A stretch of 64,000 nt of DNA from Tachinus rufipes. Taxonomy: Eukaryota > Arthropoda > Insecta > Coleoptera > Staphylinidae. Position numbers and translations under genes: made by a program. Below the pieces are notes generated by a model, which worked only from the letters and a program-made list of their open reading frames with translations, searched no databases and was not told the origin of the DNA. Shown here piece by piece: positions 12,627 to 24,379 of the stretch (position 1 is its first letter; every line of letters begins with the position of its first letter). The stretch covers positions 111,151,563-111,215,562 of the forward strand of contig OZ010742.1 in assembly GCA_963932245.1 (NCBI GenBank). The letters run 5' to 3'.

Positions 12627-13334
12627 TCTTGAAATTAAATAACTTCAAGAAGGTTTTCAACTATAGCAATTTTGGATTTAGATTCTTGTTTTTGACCTGT
12701 GACAAATGACAAAAAAGGACTTTATGAGAATAATCCGTCGGCTAAACCGGACGCACTCTAGCTAAAGTATTTGCCTAAGTCCATATTAATCATCAAAGGG
12801 TTAAACATTATTATCTTTTCTTCTAACATAAAAATTAATAATGTTTGCACTAAGAACCCCAAAAAAAATTAGTAAATTCACCAAAACTAGTAAAAAACTG
12901 AGTTTTTTTACAAAAAAGCAAAAGAAAGAAACATTTGAAACTAGAATCCAAACATGTTCTAAGCTAAAGCAATATTGATTTAGTTTTTTGTTTTTACCAA
13001 TTACAAAAATTTTTTTTTTTTAAAAAGCCATTGGTTAACTTAAACGCAGTCTTAAAATGGACTTGACTAAATATTAGTTATCATCTGTGTCATTAAACTA
13101 CAAAAATGTTAACCATCAACACTATTTTGGCTATAGTAAAACTAGCTCGTAACCATAAACAAAAATGCTCCGCTCATTAAAAAAATTATTATCACGGTTT
13201 GCTTTTCTAATTTAGTAACTACTGACGTTTGCAAAGAAAACAAAAAAAAAACAGTTTTAAAAAGTTTACTAAACTATCATTCTTTTTATCTGACCTAGTG
13301 ACTAGTGATGTTTACAACAAATAATATTGTTTGC

Positions 13335-15957
13335 AGAGAGCACATCTAATCATTTCATGACAAACTAACGGGTAAATGGGCTATGCACTCTTAAGCAAAA
13401 AAACGTTTTTAAGCCGTTTTGACAACGGATTTATATTCACCCTATCTGTTTCCAACATCATTTTCTACCTTTTTTGCCATTTTGTGGATTCCCCTAGCAT
13501 AAAATCATTTATGTTTGCTTAACTCTCCACTTTTCATTAAAAAAAATTGCAACAAAATATACTGATTTTCCTGTTTTTGTCGACTTTAATACGTCATTTA
13601 AAAAAAAGAAACAAACATGTTTTGATAAAGTTTTTTGTTTCTTGGTAGTGGCGTCTTTAAAACGCCATTTAAAGACATTAACGCGATAAATTTTGTGTTT
13701 ACATTAACGCTTTGAACAAAAAACCCATCTTCAAACTACAAATGATTGTTCTTTTAATTTTTGAACGTTTGTTTACATAAACCGTTTTGTAATAACTAAA
13801 ACTGCAGTAGTTTTTTAAAATTTTGTCCTATAATCTTATTATAAAGTTGTAAAGTTAGTCGTTTTTTGTATTCTTTTTGCTAATTTATCAAAAGTGTGGA
13901 AAAAACGTTTTCTAGGGCGTTTTAATGTTAGACACAGAACGTAGTAATCTAAAACTTTTCTTCCGGTATTTTGTAAAATAAATGCACAATTTTTGATAAA
14001 TTTTATGTAATAATAGATTTTCTATAAAAATGTTTGCAAAATTTATGGAATAAATGTGTTTTTTGAAGTATGTTCGACAAATTTCAAGCAATAAATTGTG
14101 TTTTTATTTATGCAAATTTTGATAAAGAATTTTATGCAGTAACTAACTTATCATGCAAATATTAAGTTTTAAATAATTTTCTGCATGATATTGAAAGAAT
14201 TTTACAGAATAAATTTTTGTTAGATAGTTTCATGAAGTAAAATATTTTATCCGCAATTTAACAAATGAATAAATGTATAATTGCTAAAATGTAACATTTA
14301 TAGTTATCTATGTGTGAATTCATAATTTTAAAACTAAATTGTAAAATACTACTACTTCTATATTTATTGTAACTAAGTACTCAATAATTTTTCGTTCATA
14401 TAAATTTAATGTATTTGAATAATCATTAGTTTGAGCCCTTAAAAACCACAAGACCACTAGCAGCCGCTAGGTTCGGCACCCCTTAGATCCGCCACAAATT
14501 CGTCGCTTAAAGCATTCATTTGTAATTTAAATTAGTAATTAAGTGCTTTTAATATTAAACTGTGTGCTACCTACTCTCTATACTATTAGTTATACCAAAA
14601 CAGTCCGTATCTAAAAAAATACATTAATTGCACATTTTTTATATTCAAATAATATGAAATACTAAATAAATAGAACAATATTTGCATAAAGATATTAATA
14701 CAATCATAAATTATATCTTGATAAAGTATGTGTTTACTGAACGCTTCCGAGTCTATAAATAATTTTACATCATACAATTTATCTAGAAAAATAAACAAAA
14801 ATATTTCAGGATCATGAATAGGCCAGTGACCTTAACGCAATTTATGTAAATTGTATTGATTTATTCCTACAACGTTTTTAAAAACACTTTTTAAAGATTA
14901 TCAAGTGAATTAAAATTCCCTTCCCCTATACCATCGATTCATCTCTAAGCGATACTTTTCCAGACCACTTTTTATTTTCATGAAAAATGATACTACTCAA
15001 CATTCATCAAACCGGAACTGTGCTCTCTTCTCATTTATCTTCCTTCTCCAATTTCCTATATTTTTTATATATAGAATTAATTTATTGCATGATTTTTTTA
15101 TAATACGAAATAAAAATAATGATATATGTTATATGGTCAATGCATCTAATAATTTATGAGAAAAATGATTTGTAGCTGTGACAAATACTAAATATAAATT
15201 TTTAATCAACAATTTAGTGATTACCAATTTTTATTTATTTGCAAGCAATAATGCATTATCAGTAATAATGTAAGTAAGAAAGAAAAAAAAAATTTAATCG
15301 TAAATAAAGCTCTCTGTAGTCATTGGTCATTAACAATTCAATAGCCCGAGAATGGTTCAGTTGAATGAAATGCTCATCATCGACAAACGCTTTTCTATAT
15401 TGTAGGCGTCTCTGGAAATGTTACAATCTTTGTTTTTTGCAAGCAAGTGATAACGATATCCATGATTAGCTTTTTCCTATATGCTATCTGTTCAGAAACA
15501 AAAATGCTGTTTTTATCACAAGTTTCATTATCTTTGTGTGAAAATGTAGGTCGGGATTTTATATAAAAAAACAGACACATAGGTTCTAATCTTACTCTTA
15601 GTTCTCACACTCATTCATTGGGGATTATTTACATTGTATATCTATAATAGCGTTACGGTCAAGCGCAATAATGTATTAATCGAAGCATCATATAATTTAC
15701 AATTACTAATGGGAATTCCAATTTAAAGAAATAAATTGAAAAATAAAACATGTTTTATAAAAAAAAATTGCAAAAAATGAAACCACTCGCTTTTGGGGGT
15801 ATAATAATGTAGGATTTTGTTGCCAGACGTTTTATGGCTTTGTAATTTCAACAAGACACAAATTATGGGAAGTGCCCGGTGTATGAACATTTATAGGATG
15901 TAGTAGACATATTTTTTGAAATGATTGTGATGGTTTGGTTTTTTTATATTGTTGCAG
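13335..15957. other. AT-rich DNA, no supported gene
   Basis: No gene is supported. From 13930 to 14300 there are units of the AATAAATG...GTTTTTTG repeat (for example GGAATAAATGTGTTTTTTG near 14048), related to the array at 17.2-27 kb. At 14450-14510 a slightly GC-richer patch holds CGCTAGGTTCGGCACCCC, which I could not place. The 61-codon minus frame at 15395-15580 shows no recognisable motif. Confidence 0.5.
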
Positions 15958-15990
15958 ATTACAAAGGATAGACGTGATGCTGATAAAAAG
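15958..15990 (+). other. Candidate 33-nt host microexon
   Basis: A T-rich tract ending TATATTGTTGCAG is followed by 33 nt and then a consensus donor, AAG/GTAAGAT. The length is a multiple of three; phases 0 and 1 are open (phase 0 reads ITKDRRDADKK) while phase 2 hits a TAG. Both splice signals are near-ideal, the bounded segment is not T- or A-tract filler, and it lies outside any transposon I recognise. This is the best hint of a host gene in the window. I cannot identify the gene. Chance pairing of an acceptor and a donor in 64 kb is possible. Confidence 0.35.
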
Positions 15991-17159
15991 GTAAGATTTC
16001 TGATATTATCTACCAATACAAACTTGTTTAAATTAAAAAAAAAAAAATGAAATTTTTCAATAAATTTATAAAATTAAATAAATCTGTCGTATGCGCGTTT
16101 GCATAATGAATATTGACAGTTTTTTTTCTTTTTCGACATAATTATATTTTGGCATGTTTCATTAAAGTGCTAAATATAATCATGGTAATCAGTTTTATAC
16201 TGATTGTCGGCAATAACTAATGAAGAGCCGTATTCACTGATGTATAAAGATTTTAATTTGAGTTGCTAATTATTAGGGAGAAGTGTTACTAGGCAACCTA
16301 TTTTAAATTTACGTGTTTACTATGAATGTAAAACCCGTTGATCCATATTTAAAAATTTAAAATATTGATAATATTTTATGTTCAATATGATATTTATTCG
16401 CACTTTTCTCGGACTTGGTTCTTAATAGTTGTAACCTAAAATTACTCTCAAATATATTGCTCCAGCATATATAAATAAAAACTTCTAAAAAAATATAATA
16501 AATTATAGATACAAACTTGTAAATTGATTAAAAAAAATTAAAAAATATATTCTTTGGATTTCTCACAAGTATAAACGTTTCACGAGCTGAGTACAAAATA
16601 GCTATTAAGTGTAAGTTCTACACTATTCCTTTTCTACGACTACAATTAATAAAAAAAAATTAACAATTTATGACATTTGATAGATAATCTGTCATTTTTT
16701 ATGTCTTCTTACGTAAGTTCGATTTTGCACGCAATATCCATGCCCAATAAAACGTAATAAAACGGAAACTTTTTTGTAGCAATAATAGTTGCATAATGAA
16801 CACATTGTAGTTTTATTTTACAATTGAAACGGTCTATCAAGTAAAATAAAGAACAACTGAGAATAGCGGCAAAAAAAACTTTGTCAACTTTGTTTTGTCA
16901 AAAATTGTTAACAATTTTGTAAGTCTGCTAATATAGAACTGACATTTGTAATGCTATTAACTTCTTGTTCAACTTTCAATCATATTTACGTCGCCATCAT
17001 GTGAATGTTAGAAATCAATAAATTAAAAATTTAACTGTTAAATTGTTAAACAATGTGCGCTAATTTGTAATGTAAACAAGAGTTGATAAATTATTAAGAA
17101 TCTATCAAATTGATGCGCCGGAAACATACATTTCTGTTTTTCTTTGGTGTATGTCTTGT
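15991..17159. other. AT-rich DNA, no supported gene
   Basis: I see no gene or clear repeat. If the microexon is real this would be its downstream intron. Confidence 0.4.
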
Positions 17160-17700
17160 AATAAATATATTTTCTATGCAGTTTTTAATAATAAATAAGT
17201 TTTTAGCAACAACAAAATTATGCATCACTAAATTTTCAAAGCTATTTAACTAAACTGCCTTGTAAGAAATTGAATTTCTACGCAACTTTGAATCAAAGTT
17301 TCTCCAACAATTTTTTCTGAATGTTATGCAATAAATGTGTTTTTTCGATGTTTTTTGACAAAATTGCTTAGCATAATTTTTTTTATAAATTAATAGAATA
17401 AATTAGATCTAAAAGATTTTTTGTAAGAAATTTGCTTTCTATGCAATTTTTTTAAATAAATAGGTTTATTATAGAATTTTTAATTAGTAATGCAACAAAT
17501 AAACTCTTGCAACAATTTTTGGTTAATTCCATAATAAATTTTATACAAAAAAACCTAATAAACTTTCTGAATAAAAAATCAATTTAATATAGAATTATTT
17601 GATGCAATTAAAGGTTTTTTTGCAATATTGTTTAGGCATTTTCTGCAATAAATTAGTTGTTAAGCAGTTTATTACAAATTAATTGTAAAAATTTACAAGG
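17160..17700 (+). repeat. Degenerate array of AATAAATG/GTTTTTTGC units (part 1)
   Basis: Units with the pattern TTTCTGCAATAAATG, then GTTTTTTGCAACAATTTTT, recur every 45-75 bp with heavy divergence (for example GCAATAAATGTGTTTTTTC near 17330, CTTGCAACAATTTTTGG near 17504). The same family continues at 19.92-20.24, 24.38-24.92 and near 27.12 kb, so the transposons between appear to be inserted into one array. Confidence 0.6.
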
Positions 17701-17789
17701 TTAAGTGGGATAACAGATCCAGTTTAAACTTCGCCTTCTTCTATTGTATAGTTTGTATGTAGTAGAAATAAAATTTATTATTATTATTT

Positions 17790-19850
17790 ATATTGAAAAG
17801 TGCGTAGGCGACTTGTATACAGTATTCAAAAGCAACAACATTTCTAATGACGTAGCATGCTTAGCAAAATTGAACCATAATTCTTGCAAATATCACCAAA
17901 TAATGGGTCACGTAAACTTGCGCAGCTTAAAGGACGCCTTAACAAGCAAGAATCTGCATGCAGCGGAAGTAAAATTCAAAGATTTTGAATGCGAGAGCAA
18001 AAATTACGTGTTACAGTTTAGAAAGCCCCTGAACGATCAACCAAAATATTTAAAAATATTTACTCAGACGTTTGCGGCATGATGAAAACGGAATCTCAAT
18101 GAAAAATGAAATACTTTGTAACCTTCACCGATAATGCTGCAGGTTGGAGGGAAGTGAAATTCTTGCGATCAAAGAACCAAGTACTTTCAAACTTATAGAA
18201 TACGTAAACAGTGTCGAGAATCAAACTGGAAAACAAGTAAAATATCTTTAATCAGATAACGGTACAGAGTATGTGAACAAGTCATTCGACGAGTACCTAA
18301 AGATAAAAGGTATGGGAAAAAAATTCACAATCGCCTACCAACAGGACACTCCTGGAACCAGCAAGGTGTTTTTTAATTCAATCCAAACTTTCTCAAGGCT
18401 TCCGAATCTGGCTCGTAGAGAAAAAGAAATTCTAAGTTTCTCGCGACGTAAAATTTGTGAAAGATAAAGACGGAATTCCGTAAAAAACCAGTGACGAGTC
18501 AACATAAAAAAACAACGAAAACTTGATAGAAATCATCATCAAAGATAACGTTAGAAACCAAGTACACGTTCATGAACATCAAGTAAATGAAGTGAAAATT
18601 AAGAATCCAGCGGAACTGACGATTAAAAATTAAAATGAAGGACACGTCGAATTTAGAAGAAGTCCTGGCAAACAAAGGCTAGAACAAAGGAACAGAAGCC
18701 CACCAAAAAGTTTACAATATGATTCCTATAATTGAAGAAAACAAAGATGAAGCAAACTGTGTAAAGACTGAATTCTGCCATTTAGCCAAAGTCCCAATCA
18801 AAATCGCGATGTCGTCTCCAAAAGCAGCAGAATGAAACAAAGCAATGGTAAACGAGATAAAATTGATAATATTACCAGGAAATTGATAAAAAAACCAACA
18901 AATAAACTGATAATCGGAAGCCGAATGATCTTACGTGAAAAATTGAAAGCTGACGGAACGGTCAAAAAGAAAAAAGCCCGCTTGGTTGCTCAAGGTTTCT
19001 CCCAGACACCAGGTGTGCACTTCAATGAAACTTTCGCCCCAGTCGCTAGAATCGGATGGTTGTAGCATTAGCAGCACAACAGAAAATAAAAATTTGTCAA
19101 TTCGACGTGTCAACCGCATATTTAAACGGGAGTCTGAACGAAGAAATTTGTATGGAAGCTCTTAAAAATTTAGCCAAACTAATACAAGTTTAAGAAAGGC
19201 AACTGTGTCTGTCTTTTGGACAGAGGATTGTACGGCCTGAAGTAAACCAGCAAACGGTGATACAAAAAATTAAACAACATTTTGCGTCGAATAGGAGCTA
19301 AACCCACACATGCAGATCCATGCATCTACCTACTAAAACTAGTAGAGAATATTGCAGCTTATATAGTTATCTACATGGATACATTCTTGTGGCGTCAAGA
19401 AGCGATAAAACGGCTACGCAGCTACTACATATGTAGCAGACGAAATTTGAAGTCACCAATTTAGGCAAAGCCAAGTAAGGTTTTGTGGACGCTGACTGGG
19501 GGAGCAACTCAACGGACAGAAAATCGTTTACCGGTTGTTGTTTTTTGTGGGCAAATTTTTCAATATTATGGAAATCCAAGAAGCAACGTATGGTGGCGCT
19601 AAGCTCAAATAAAGCTGAATACATGGCCATGTCCAAAGCAACCAAGGAAGCCATATATCTCCAAAACCTAATGCTTGAAATTGGTGCGGTTTAAGGACCT
19701 AAACTAATACACAATGACAATCAAGGAGCACAAAAACTCTTCAAAAACCCAGTATTCCACAACAAAAGCAAGCATATCGATATGAGGTACCATTTCTTAC
19801 GCGACAAGATGAAGGATGTTTGACCACGTCAATAAACGTTACGTCGACTA
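17790..19850 (+). pseudogene. Ty1/copia retrotransposon pol, broken, no LTRs seen
   Basis: This is the pol region of a Ty1/copia-type LTR retrotransposon, in pieces. In order: the pre-integrase zinc region with YHQIMGHVNLRSLKDAL (about 17885-17940); integrase core pieces YFVTFTDNAAGWREVKF (about 18113-18165) and DNGTEYVNKSF (about 18258-18290); RT with KARLVAQGFSQTPGVHFNET (18970-19030) and FAPVARI (19033-19053); a later RT piece ADPCIYLL (about 19313-19340); and RNase H with STDRKSFTGCCFLW (19507-19550), QRMVALSSNKAEYMA (19585-19630) and KHIDMRYHFLRDK (19770-19812). Many stops and shifts separate them and the RT catalytic YVDD box reads YMD before the frame breaks. No flanking long terminal repeats are visible, so both ends are lost. 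Confidence 0.85.
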
Positions 19851-19919
19851 GTAGGCAATGTTTTAAAAAAGTCAGTTTTGACATTTGAAATTAGAATTCA
19901 TTCGTTTTACTTATTACCT

Positions 19920-20240
19920 TTACGTTTAACCTGCAATATACGTTTAAAACCAATACTGTTTGAACAGTTTTGCAATAATTTCTCTTGAATTTCAATTAAT
20001 AAATGAACTCATTTTTTTAATTAATAAAAAAGCGGCATTTTTTAATAAGTTTTCTAAAATAAATGAGTATTTTTTACAGATTTGTTAGCATAAATTATTT
20101 TTTATAAATTTTTGAATGCAATTTATGAATTTTCTGCAATATTTACTTGTTTAATTTCATCAAATAAATAGATTTTTTGAGTAATTTTTTACAAACTGCA
20201 TTAAATTTGTGCAACGGAAAATGTAAGCAATTTTTTATAA
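19920..20240 (+). repeat. Degenerate AATAAATG/GTTTTTTGC array (part 2)
   Basis: Short interval between the copia fragment and the RTE-like LINE. It carries the same unit type as 17.16-17.70 kb (TTAATAAATGAAC near 19998, AAAATAAATGAG near 20057, TTTCTGCAATATTT near 20130). Confidence 0.6.
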
Positions 20241-20241
20241 A

Positions 20242-22451
20242 ATGAACAATGAAGTAACAATAGTAATGGGCGATTTCAATGCAAAAATTGGACAAGGAAC
20301 GGAAGGAAGCATAGTGGGGCAGTATGGTCTTGGGACACGGAACACAAGGGGACAGACAAAACTTAAAAAAGTAAAAAAACAAGCTATACCTCCGGTATAC
20401 GATATAAGAAAAATTAGAGAAGACAACACTCTCAAAGAAACAGTATCTGAATCTCTGACAAAATATTTCAAAACGAACAACAGTGAAAGTTTAGGAGTAG
20501 AAGAAGATTGGAGTAGCTTACAAAATAAACTTGATACAATAATTAAGAAACATGTGCCTTTGAAGAAAAAAGAAAAACACAAAGAATGGATGACACCGGA
20601 TATTTTTAAAATGATGGAAGAAAGAAGAAATATGAAAGGGAAAGACCAGGGCAGGTATACTGAACTAAACAGACAAATAAGAAACAGCATAAGAAAAGCT
20701 AAAGAAGACGAAATGAAAACGAAATGTCTCGAAATAGAAAATCTGCAGAAAAAGTATGACCTGTTCAATATGCACCGCAGAATCAAGGAAGCTGCAGGCA
20801 CACATAAGAAACAGCAAAGCGGTAGATTAACAGACGCAAATGGAAATGAGATCTCAGAGATCGAAGAAAAACTAGCGACCTGGGAAGAGTATATCCAACA
20901 GTTATTCGAAGACGATCGCCCAGAACACCATGGCATGAATAACACGGATATCGGGCCTCATATTACGAAGGAAGAGATCCAGAAAGCAATAGACACAGCG
21001 AAAAATGGAAAGGCTGTAGGTCCAGATAAAATACCAGCAGAGATCCTAAAATTATTTAGTGAAGAAGGAATAAACACTCTTACCCGCCTGTATAATATGG
21101 TGTATGATACGGGAGAAATACCCATGGATTGGCTCCACTCAACATTTGTCACTATTCCTAAAAAACCAACATTAAAAAGATGTGAAGAATATTGGACTAT
21201 TAGTATAATGAGTCATACACTAAAGATATTTCTAAAAATCATACACGCTAGAATATACCAACAATGTGAAGCAAACATAGAGGATTTCGCAATGCCGTAG
21301 GTACCAGGGAAGCACTTTTTGCATTAAACGTTCTAATTCAGCGATGTAGAGACATCAATTGCGATGTATATCTATGTTTTATAGACTTTAACAAAGCATT
21401 TGATAGGGTGAAACATGAAGAGCTGATCAGTATACTTAGGAAGACGGGAACCGACGACAAAAATATCCGTATCATAGCAAATCTATATTGGCAACAAACA
21501 GCAGAAGTTCGAGTAGGAGACCACAAAACTAAGAAAATAAAAATATGTTGAGGGGTGCGGCAGGAGTGTGTGTTCTCGCCTATGCTATTTAATATATATT
21601 CAGAGCAAATCTTCAAAGAAGCACTGGATAGTGTAGAGGAGGGAATCATAGTCAACGATAAACTACTCAATAACATCAGATATGCAGACGGCTCCGTCAT
21701 AATGAGCAGCAGTGCTGAAGGACTCCAAATTATGATAGAAAAGATCAAATCCACTAGTGAGAAATACGGAATCTGTTTAAATATAAAAAAGACCAAACAT
21801 ATGGTAGTGAGCAAAAATTAACCGCCACCGGTGAACCTGTTTCTTGACAATACGCTTATCGAACAGGTAGATAAATATCCATACCTAGGTACCTGCATAA
21901 ACCAACAATGGGACCATTCTGTGGAAATAAAATGCAGAATTGAGAGAGCAAGAGCTGCATTCATACAAATGAAAAAAATATTCACCAGTCCAGACCTGAC
22001 TCTACAACTTAAAATCAGAATCCTACGATGCTACGTATTTTCCACTCTTCTGTATGGCGCAGATTCCTGGACTCTTACCAAGGATTTTGAAAGCAGGCTA
22101 GAAGCGTTTGAGTTGTGGACCTACAGACGTATACTGAAGGTAACGTGGATAGATCATGTTACTAACGAGGAGATTCTTCGGCGAGTGGGGAAGGATCGAG
22201 AAATAATGACTACAGTAAAAGTTAGAAAACTAGAATACCTTGGGCATGTTATGAGGCACAAGGAAAGGTACAGAATACTCCAACTTATTCTGGAAGGAAA
22301 GGTGCTGGGAAAGAGAGGTCCGGGGAGGAGAAGAATATCCTGGCTTAAAAATCTGCGCCAGTGGTTTGGAGTGACCTCAATACAACTGTTCCGAGGAGCC
22401 GTGGATAAAGTGAAGATAGCCATGATGATCTCCAATATTCGCAACGGATAA
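20242..22451 (+). pseudogene. RTE-like endonuclease/reverse transcriptase, inactivated
   Basis: The first frame (20242-21300, 352 codons) opens with the endonuclease block MGDFNAKIG (residues 9-17), then QYGLGTRNTRGQT (27-39). It jumps at about residue 40 to a linker, so most of the endonuclease is missing. The RT begins near residue 240 (ITKEEIQKAI, then AVGPDKIPAEIL). A frameshift just before 21282 moves the reading to GFRNAVGTREALFALN. Then come FIDFNKAFDRV (about 21380-21412), an in-frame TGA near 21549, and GVRQECVFSPMLFNIY (21552-21599). The catalytic box is YADG (21681-21692) instead of YADD, so the second Asp is lost. A stop at 21819 precedes the C-terminus with YLGHVMRHKERY and GKRGPGRRRISWLKNL (22309-22356). 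Family identity is secure; activity is excluded. Confidence 0.85.
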
Positions 22452-22474
22452 GGCATGGAAAGAAAAAGAAGAAG
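20242..22474 (+). mobile_element. RTE-like LINE with internal endonuclease deletion
   Basis: This is a non-LTR retrotransposon of the RTE-like kind common in insects. It starts abruptly inside the endonuclease and ends at 22451 (stop) plus a short A- and GAA-rich tail (AAGAAAAAGAAGAAG, about 22460-22474). The 5' part is lost and the endonuclease core has been deleted in frame. Its 3' tail abuts the DNA transposon at 22477. It sits in the AATAAATG array, whose units lie directly upstream. Confidence 0.85.
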
Positions 22475-22476
22475 TG

Positions 22477-22660
22477 AAAAATATACTAAAAATCCTGTCA
22501 AATATAATACGAACTCTAGCGGCAATCACGAAAAACAGGGCACTTTTTTTGGTTTTTTGTTAATATCTATACACAATGAAAGCTGATAAAATTTTCAATA
22601 AAAATGATCATATACAGTTTTCTAGTATTCTTAGCGGTTACAGAGTTATAGAGCACTAAT
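22477..22660 (+). repeat. Left terminal inverted repeat of the 22.48-24.32 kb element
   Basis: Reverse complement of 24130-24323 with few gaps. Shared blocks include ACAGGGCACTTTTTTTGG near 22535 and AAAGCTGATAAAATTT near 22578. Confidence 0.85.
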
Positions 22661-22829
22661 AATTGTTTTTTTTTCAAAAAAAAGTTAGCACTGCACAATA
22701 TGTAATGTATTTAAGATGCCAAAGCAAGAAAAAATAAGTGTACTTTTTACCATTCATTTGTTAGAGACTTGTAAATTAATATTTGACAATGTTTTGCCTA
22801 CACTTTTGGATACGTTAAATCATTGTGGA

Positions 22830-23890
22830 AAGGAGGCTATACATTTTTAAGAAATGAGATTGAAGACTGCCTGAGGTTCTGCTGCGTCTTCTGTAGTTAC
22901 TGGGAATAAGCTGGCTAAAACTTCCAACCCCACTTTTCTGGAGGAAGTTCATTTCCTAGCCCAACTTGGATTTGGTGGTATACACAAAAAGCATGCTGCA
23001 TTGCTGCTTCTTCTGTGAGCGACAGCGCAGGGAGGTCTGGTTTGGCATTAAAAACTGATTTGGTAAAAGCTTTGTAACAATGCATGTTAAGGGACGTTTG
23101 CTTGCAATACTTTGCAGTGTAGCTCGCTTCTTGAACAAATTAAAACAGACAAGTTTCCATTTTCGATATGCAGCGGAAGTCGTATCACATCCGTTGAATG
23201 CATGCACAAGAAGTATGCAGTTTTTTGTTTCCATAGTTTGCAATTGTTGACTCAAATATACTTTCCTTTCTACTCTGCCGTGGCTTGGTTTAACAAATAA
23301 TATCTGTCTTTCAGATAGGGTTAAAGTCATAAGGAGAACAATAAGAACAACATATTTGCCAACTATTGCTACTTTGTCACTAGTTTAGGATTTTATGATT
23401 CCTGTGCGGGTAATCAATTTACCAGCGTTATTAGATTCTTGTTTTGTTTTAATTCCATGGTCCGAAAGAGCAGTTAAGAGGAATGAAATAAGTCTGGATT
23501 TATTGTGTTCATTAGAAAGAAAACTATCCTGTTTGACTGTGATTTGTATTTTGTGTTTAAAGTTTATGTCAACTGACTTTTTTAACTTGTACTTTGTTTC
23601 TATTCAGCTGTCTACGAACTGGATGGTGCCGCTGAATATCCATCAAACGTAACGGTGCAGTTCTTGCCGGCATAATGCTTGAAAACATTGGCAAATTGTT
23701 GAGATTAAGGATTTTTGGGCCACACCACCTTGTGTAACAGTAATCCTCCATCCAAAACAATGTCAAAATTAAAAAGATTGGCTTCTTTTTGTAGTACAGG
23801 AAAAGTATCGCATAAGGCGGATTTGTTTGTTTTCAGCATTCTAGTTTCCTCAAATAAAGATAAAGGGTAAAGAGCAAGCTTATGTTATAA
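22830..23890 (-). pseudogene. Uncharacterised transposon-borne protein (FDGY, HAFNGCDTTSA, WGW motifs), broken
   Basis: I recognise this as a multicopy, uncharacterised animal protein family, but I know of no proven function. Reading the minus strand: LSLFEETRMLKTNKSALC (about 23890-23835), LDGGLLLHKVVWPKNP (about 23760-23712), then after a stop FANVFKHYAGKNC and CTVTFDGYSAAPSS (about 23690-23615). After a shift come FLSNEHNKSRLISFLLTAL (about 23525-23469) and HGIKTKQESNNAGKLI. Next are ILLVHAFNGCDTTSA (about 23216-23172), the family hallmark, and after another shift GLGNELPPEKWGWKF (about 22968-22924). A tail PQAVFNLIS with a following Cys comes near 22870. At least four stops or frameshifts break about 350 codons. 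The order of motifs is collinear and all lies between the inverted repeats, which suggests the protein belongs to the element. Transposase function is inference. Confidence 0.65.
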
Positions 23891-24129
23891 GTAGTTGTTT
23901 TTCTGCTTGTTGATAGCTATTGTTAGAAACATTGTTAAAGGGTTGATTACCACCTTTTTCTATGAACAAAAAAGGTAAATGAGAGACCGCCCTAACACTA
24001 CAATTTGATGCATAACCCAAGCGGATCGTGAACGCTATGTAGAAGGAAGTGCAGAAAGTTGGGGGAGAGTGGAAAAACCGTTAAAATGAACTGAGGACTT
24101 AACAAAAAAGACTGTAACAATGCAAAAAA

Positions 24130-24323
24130 CTTTTTATCTATTCTTTAGCGCCCTTTAACTCAGTAACCGATGTAAATACAAAAAAATGTATATGACCATT
24201 TTTATTGCAAATTTTATCAGCTTTTATTATGTATATTAACAAAAAACCAAAAAAAGTGCCCTGTTTTCGGTTATTACCGCTAAAGCTCGTGTCATATTTG
24301 TCAGGACTTTTAGTATATTCTTT
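24130..24323 (-). repeat. Right terminal inverted repeat of the 22.48-24.32 kb element
   Basis: Partner of 22477-22660. The outer end reads AGTATATTC on the plus strand; the inner end reaches about 24130 (CTTTAGCGCCC). Confidence 0.85.
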
Positions 24324-24379
24324 ATTAGATACCTATAAATCAGTGTACAAAGTTTTAAAACTTTAACAATTTTTTAGAG

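Larger units (their letters stand above)
9470..13330 (+). repeat. Scattered degenerate repeat units (TTCTAACATAGTAACTA type)
   Basis: Related strings recur on the plus strand: a TTAAGTATTAGTCATC-like block, then CTTCTAACATAGTAACTA, then CTAACGTTTGCAG followed by an A-rich stretch. Clear occurrences begin near 9473, 9899, 10054, 12771, 13060 and 13200. Between them are long A and T tracts. Spacing is irregular (the first two are about 426 bp apart), so this is an old, broken array or a set of related insertions. No coding potential is visible in the 8.2-14.4 kb interval. Confidence 0.5.
22477..24323 (-). mobile_element. DNA transposon with about 180-bp TIRs carrying a GCDTTS-family protein
   Basis: Two inverted copies of about 180 bp bound a 1.85-kb unit. 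Matching landmarks are ATATACTAAAA.TCCTG at the tips, ACAGGGCACTTTTTTTGG with TTTTTTGTTAATAT beside it, AAAGCTGATAAAATTT and CAATAAAAATG.TCATATA. Divergence is moderate (roughly one base in six by eye). Between them, on the minus strand, lies a decayed coding region of a multicopy protein family (see the pseudogene entry). No clear target-site duplication is visible: GAAGTG lies to the left and ATTAGAT to the right. It stands exactly after the tail of the RTE-like LINE. I cannot assign a superfamily. Confidence 0.7.

Noticed and set aside
20235..20945. 236-codon minus-strand frame
   Set aside because: Antisense shadow of the purine-rich RTE-like frame; composition Ser/Phe/Leu/Cys as expected of such shadows.
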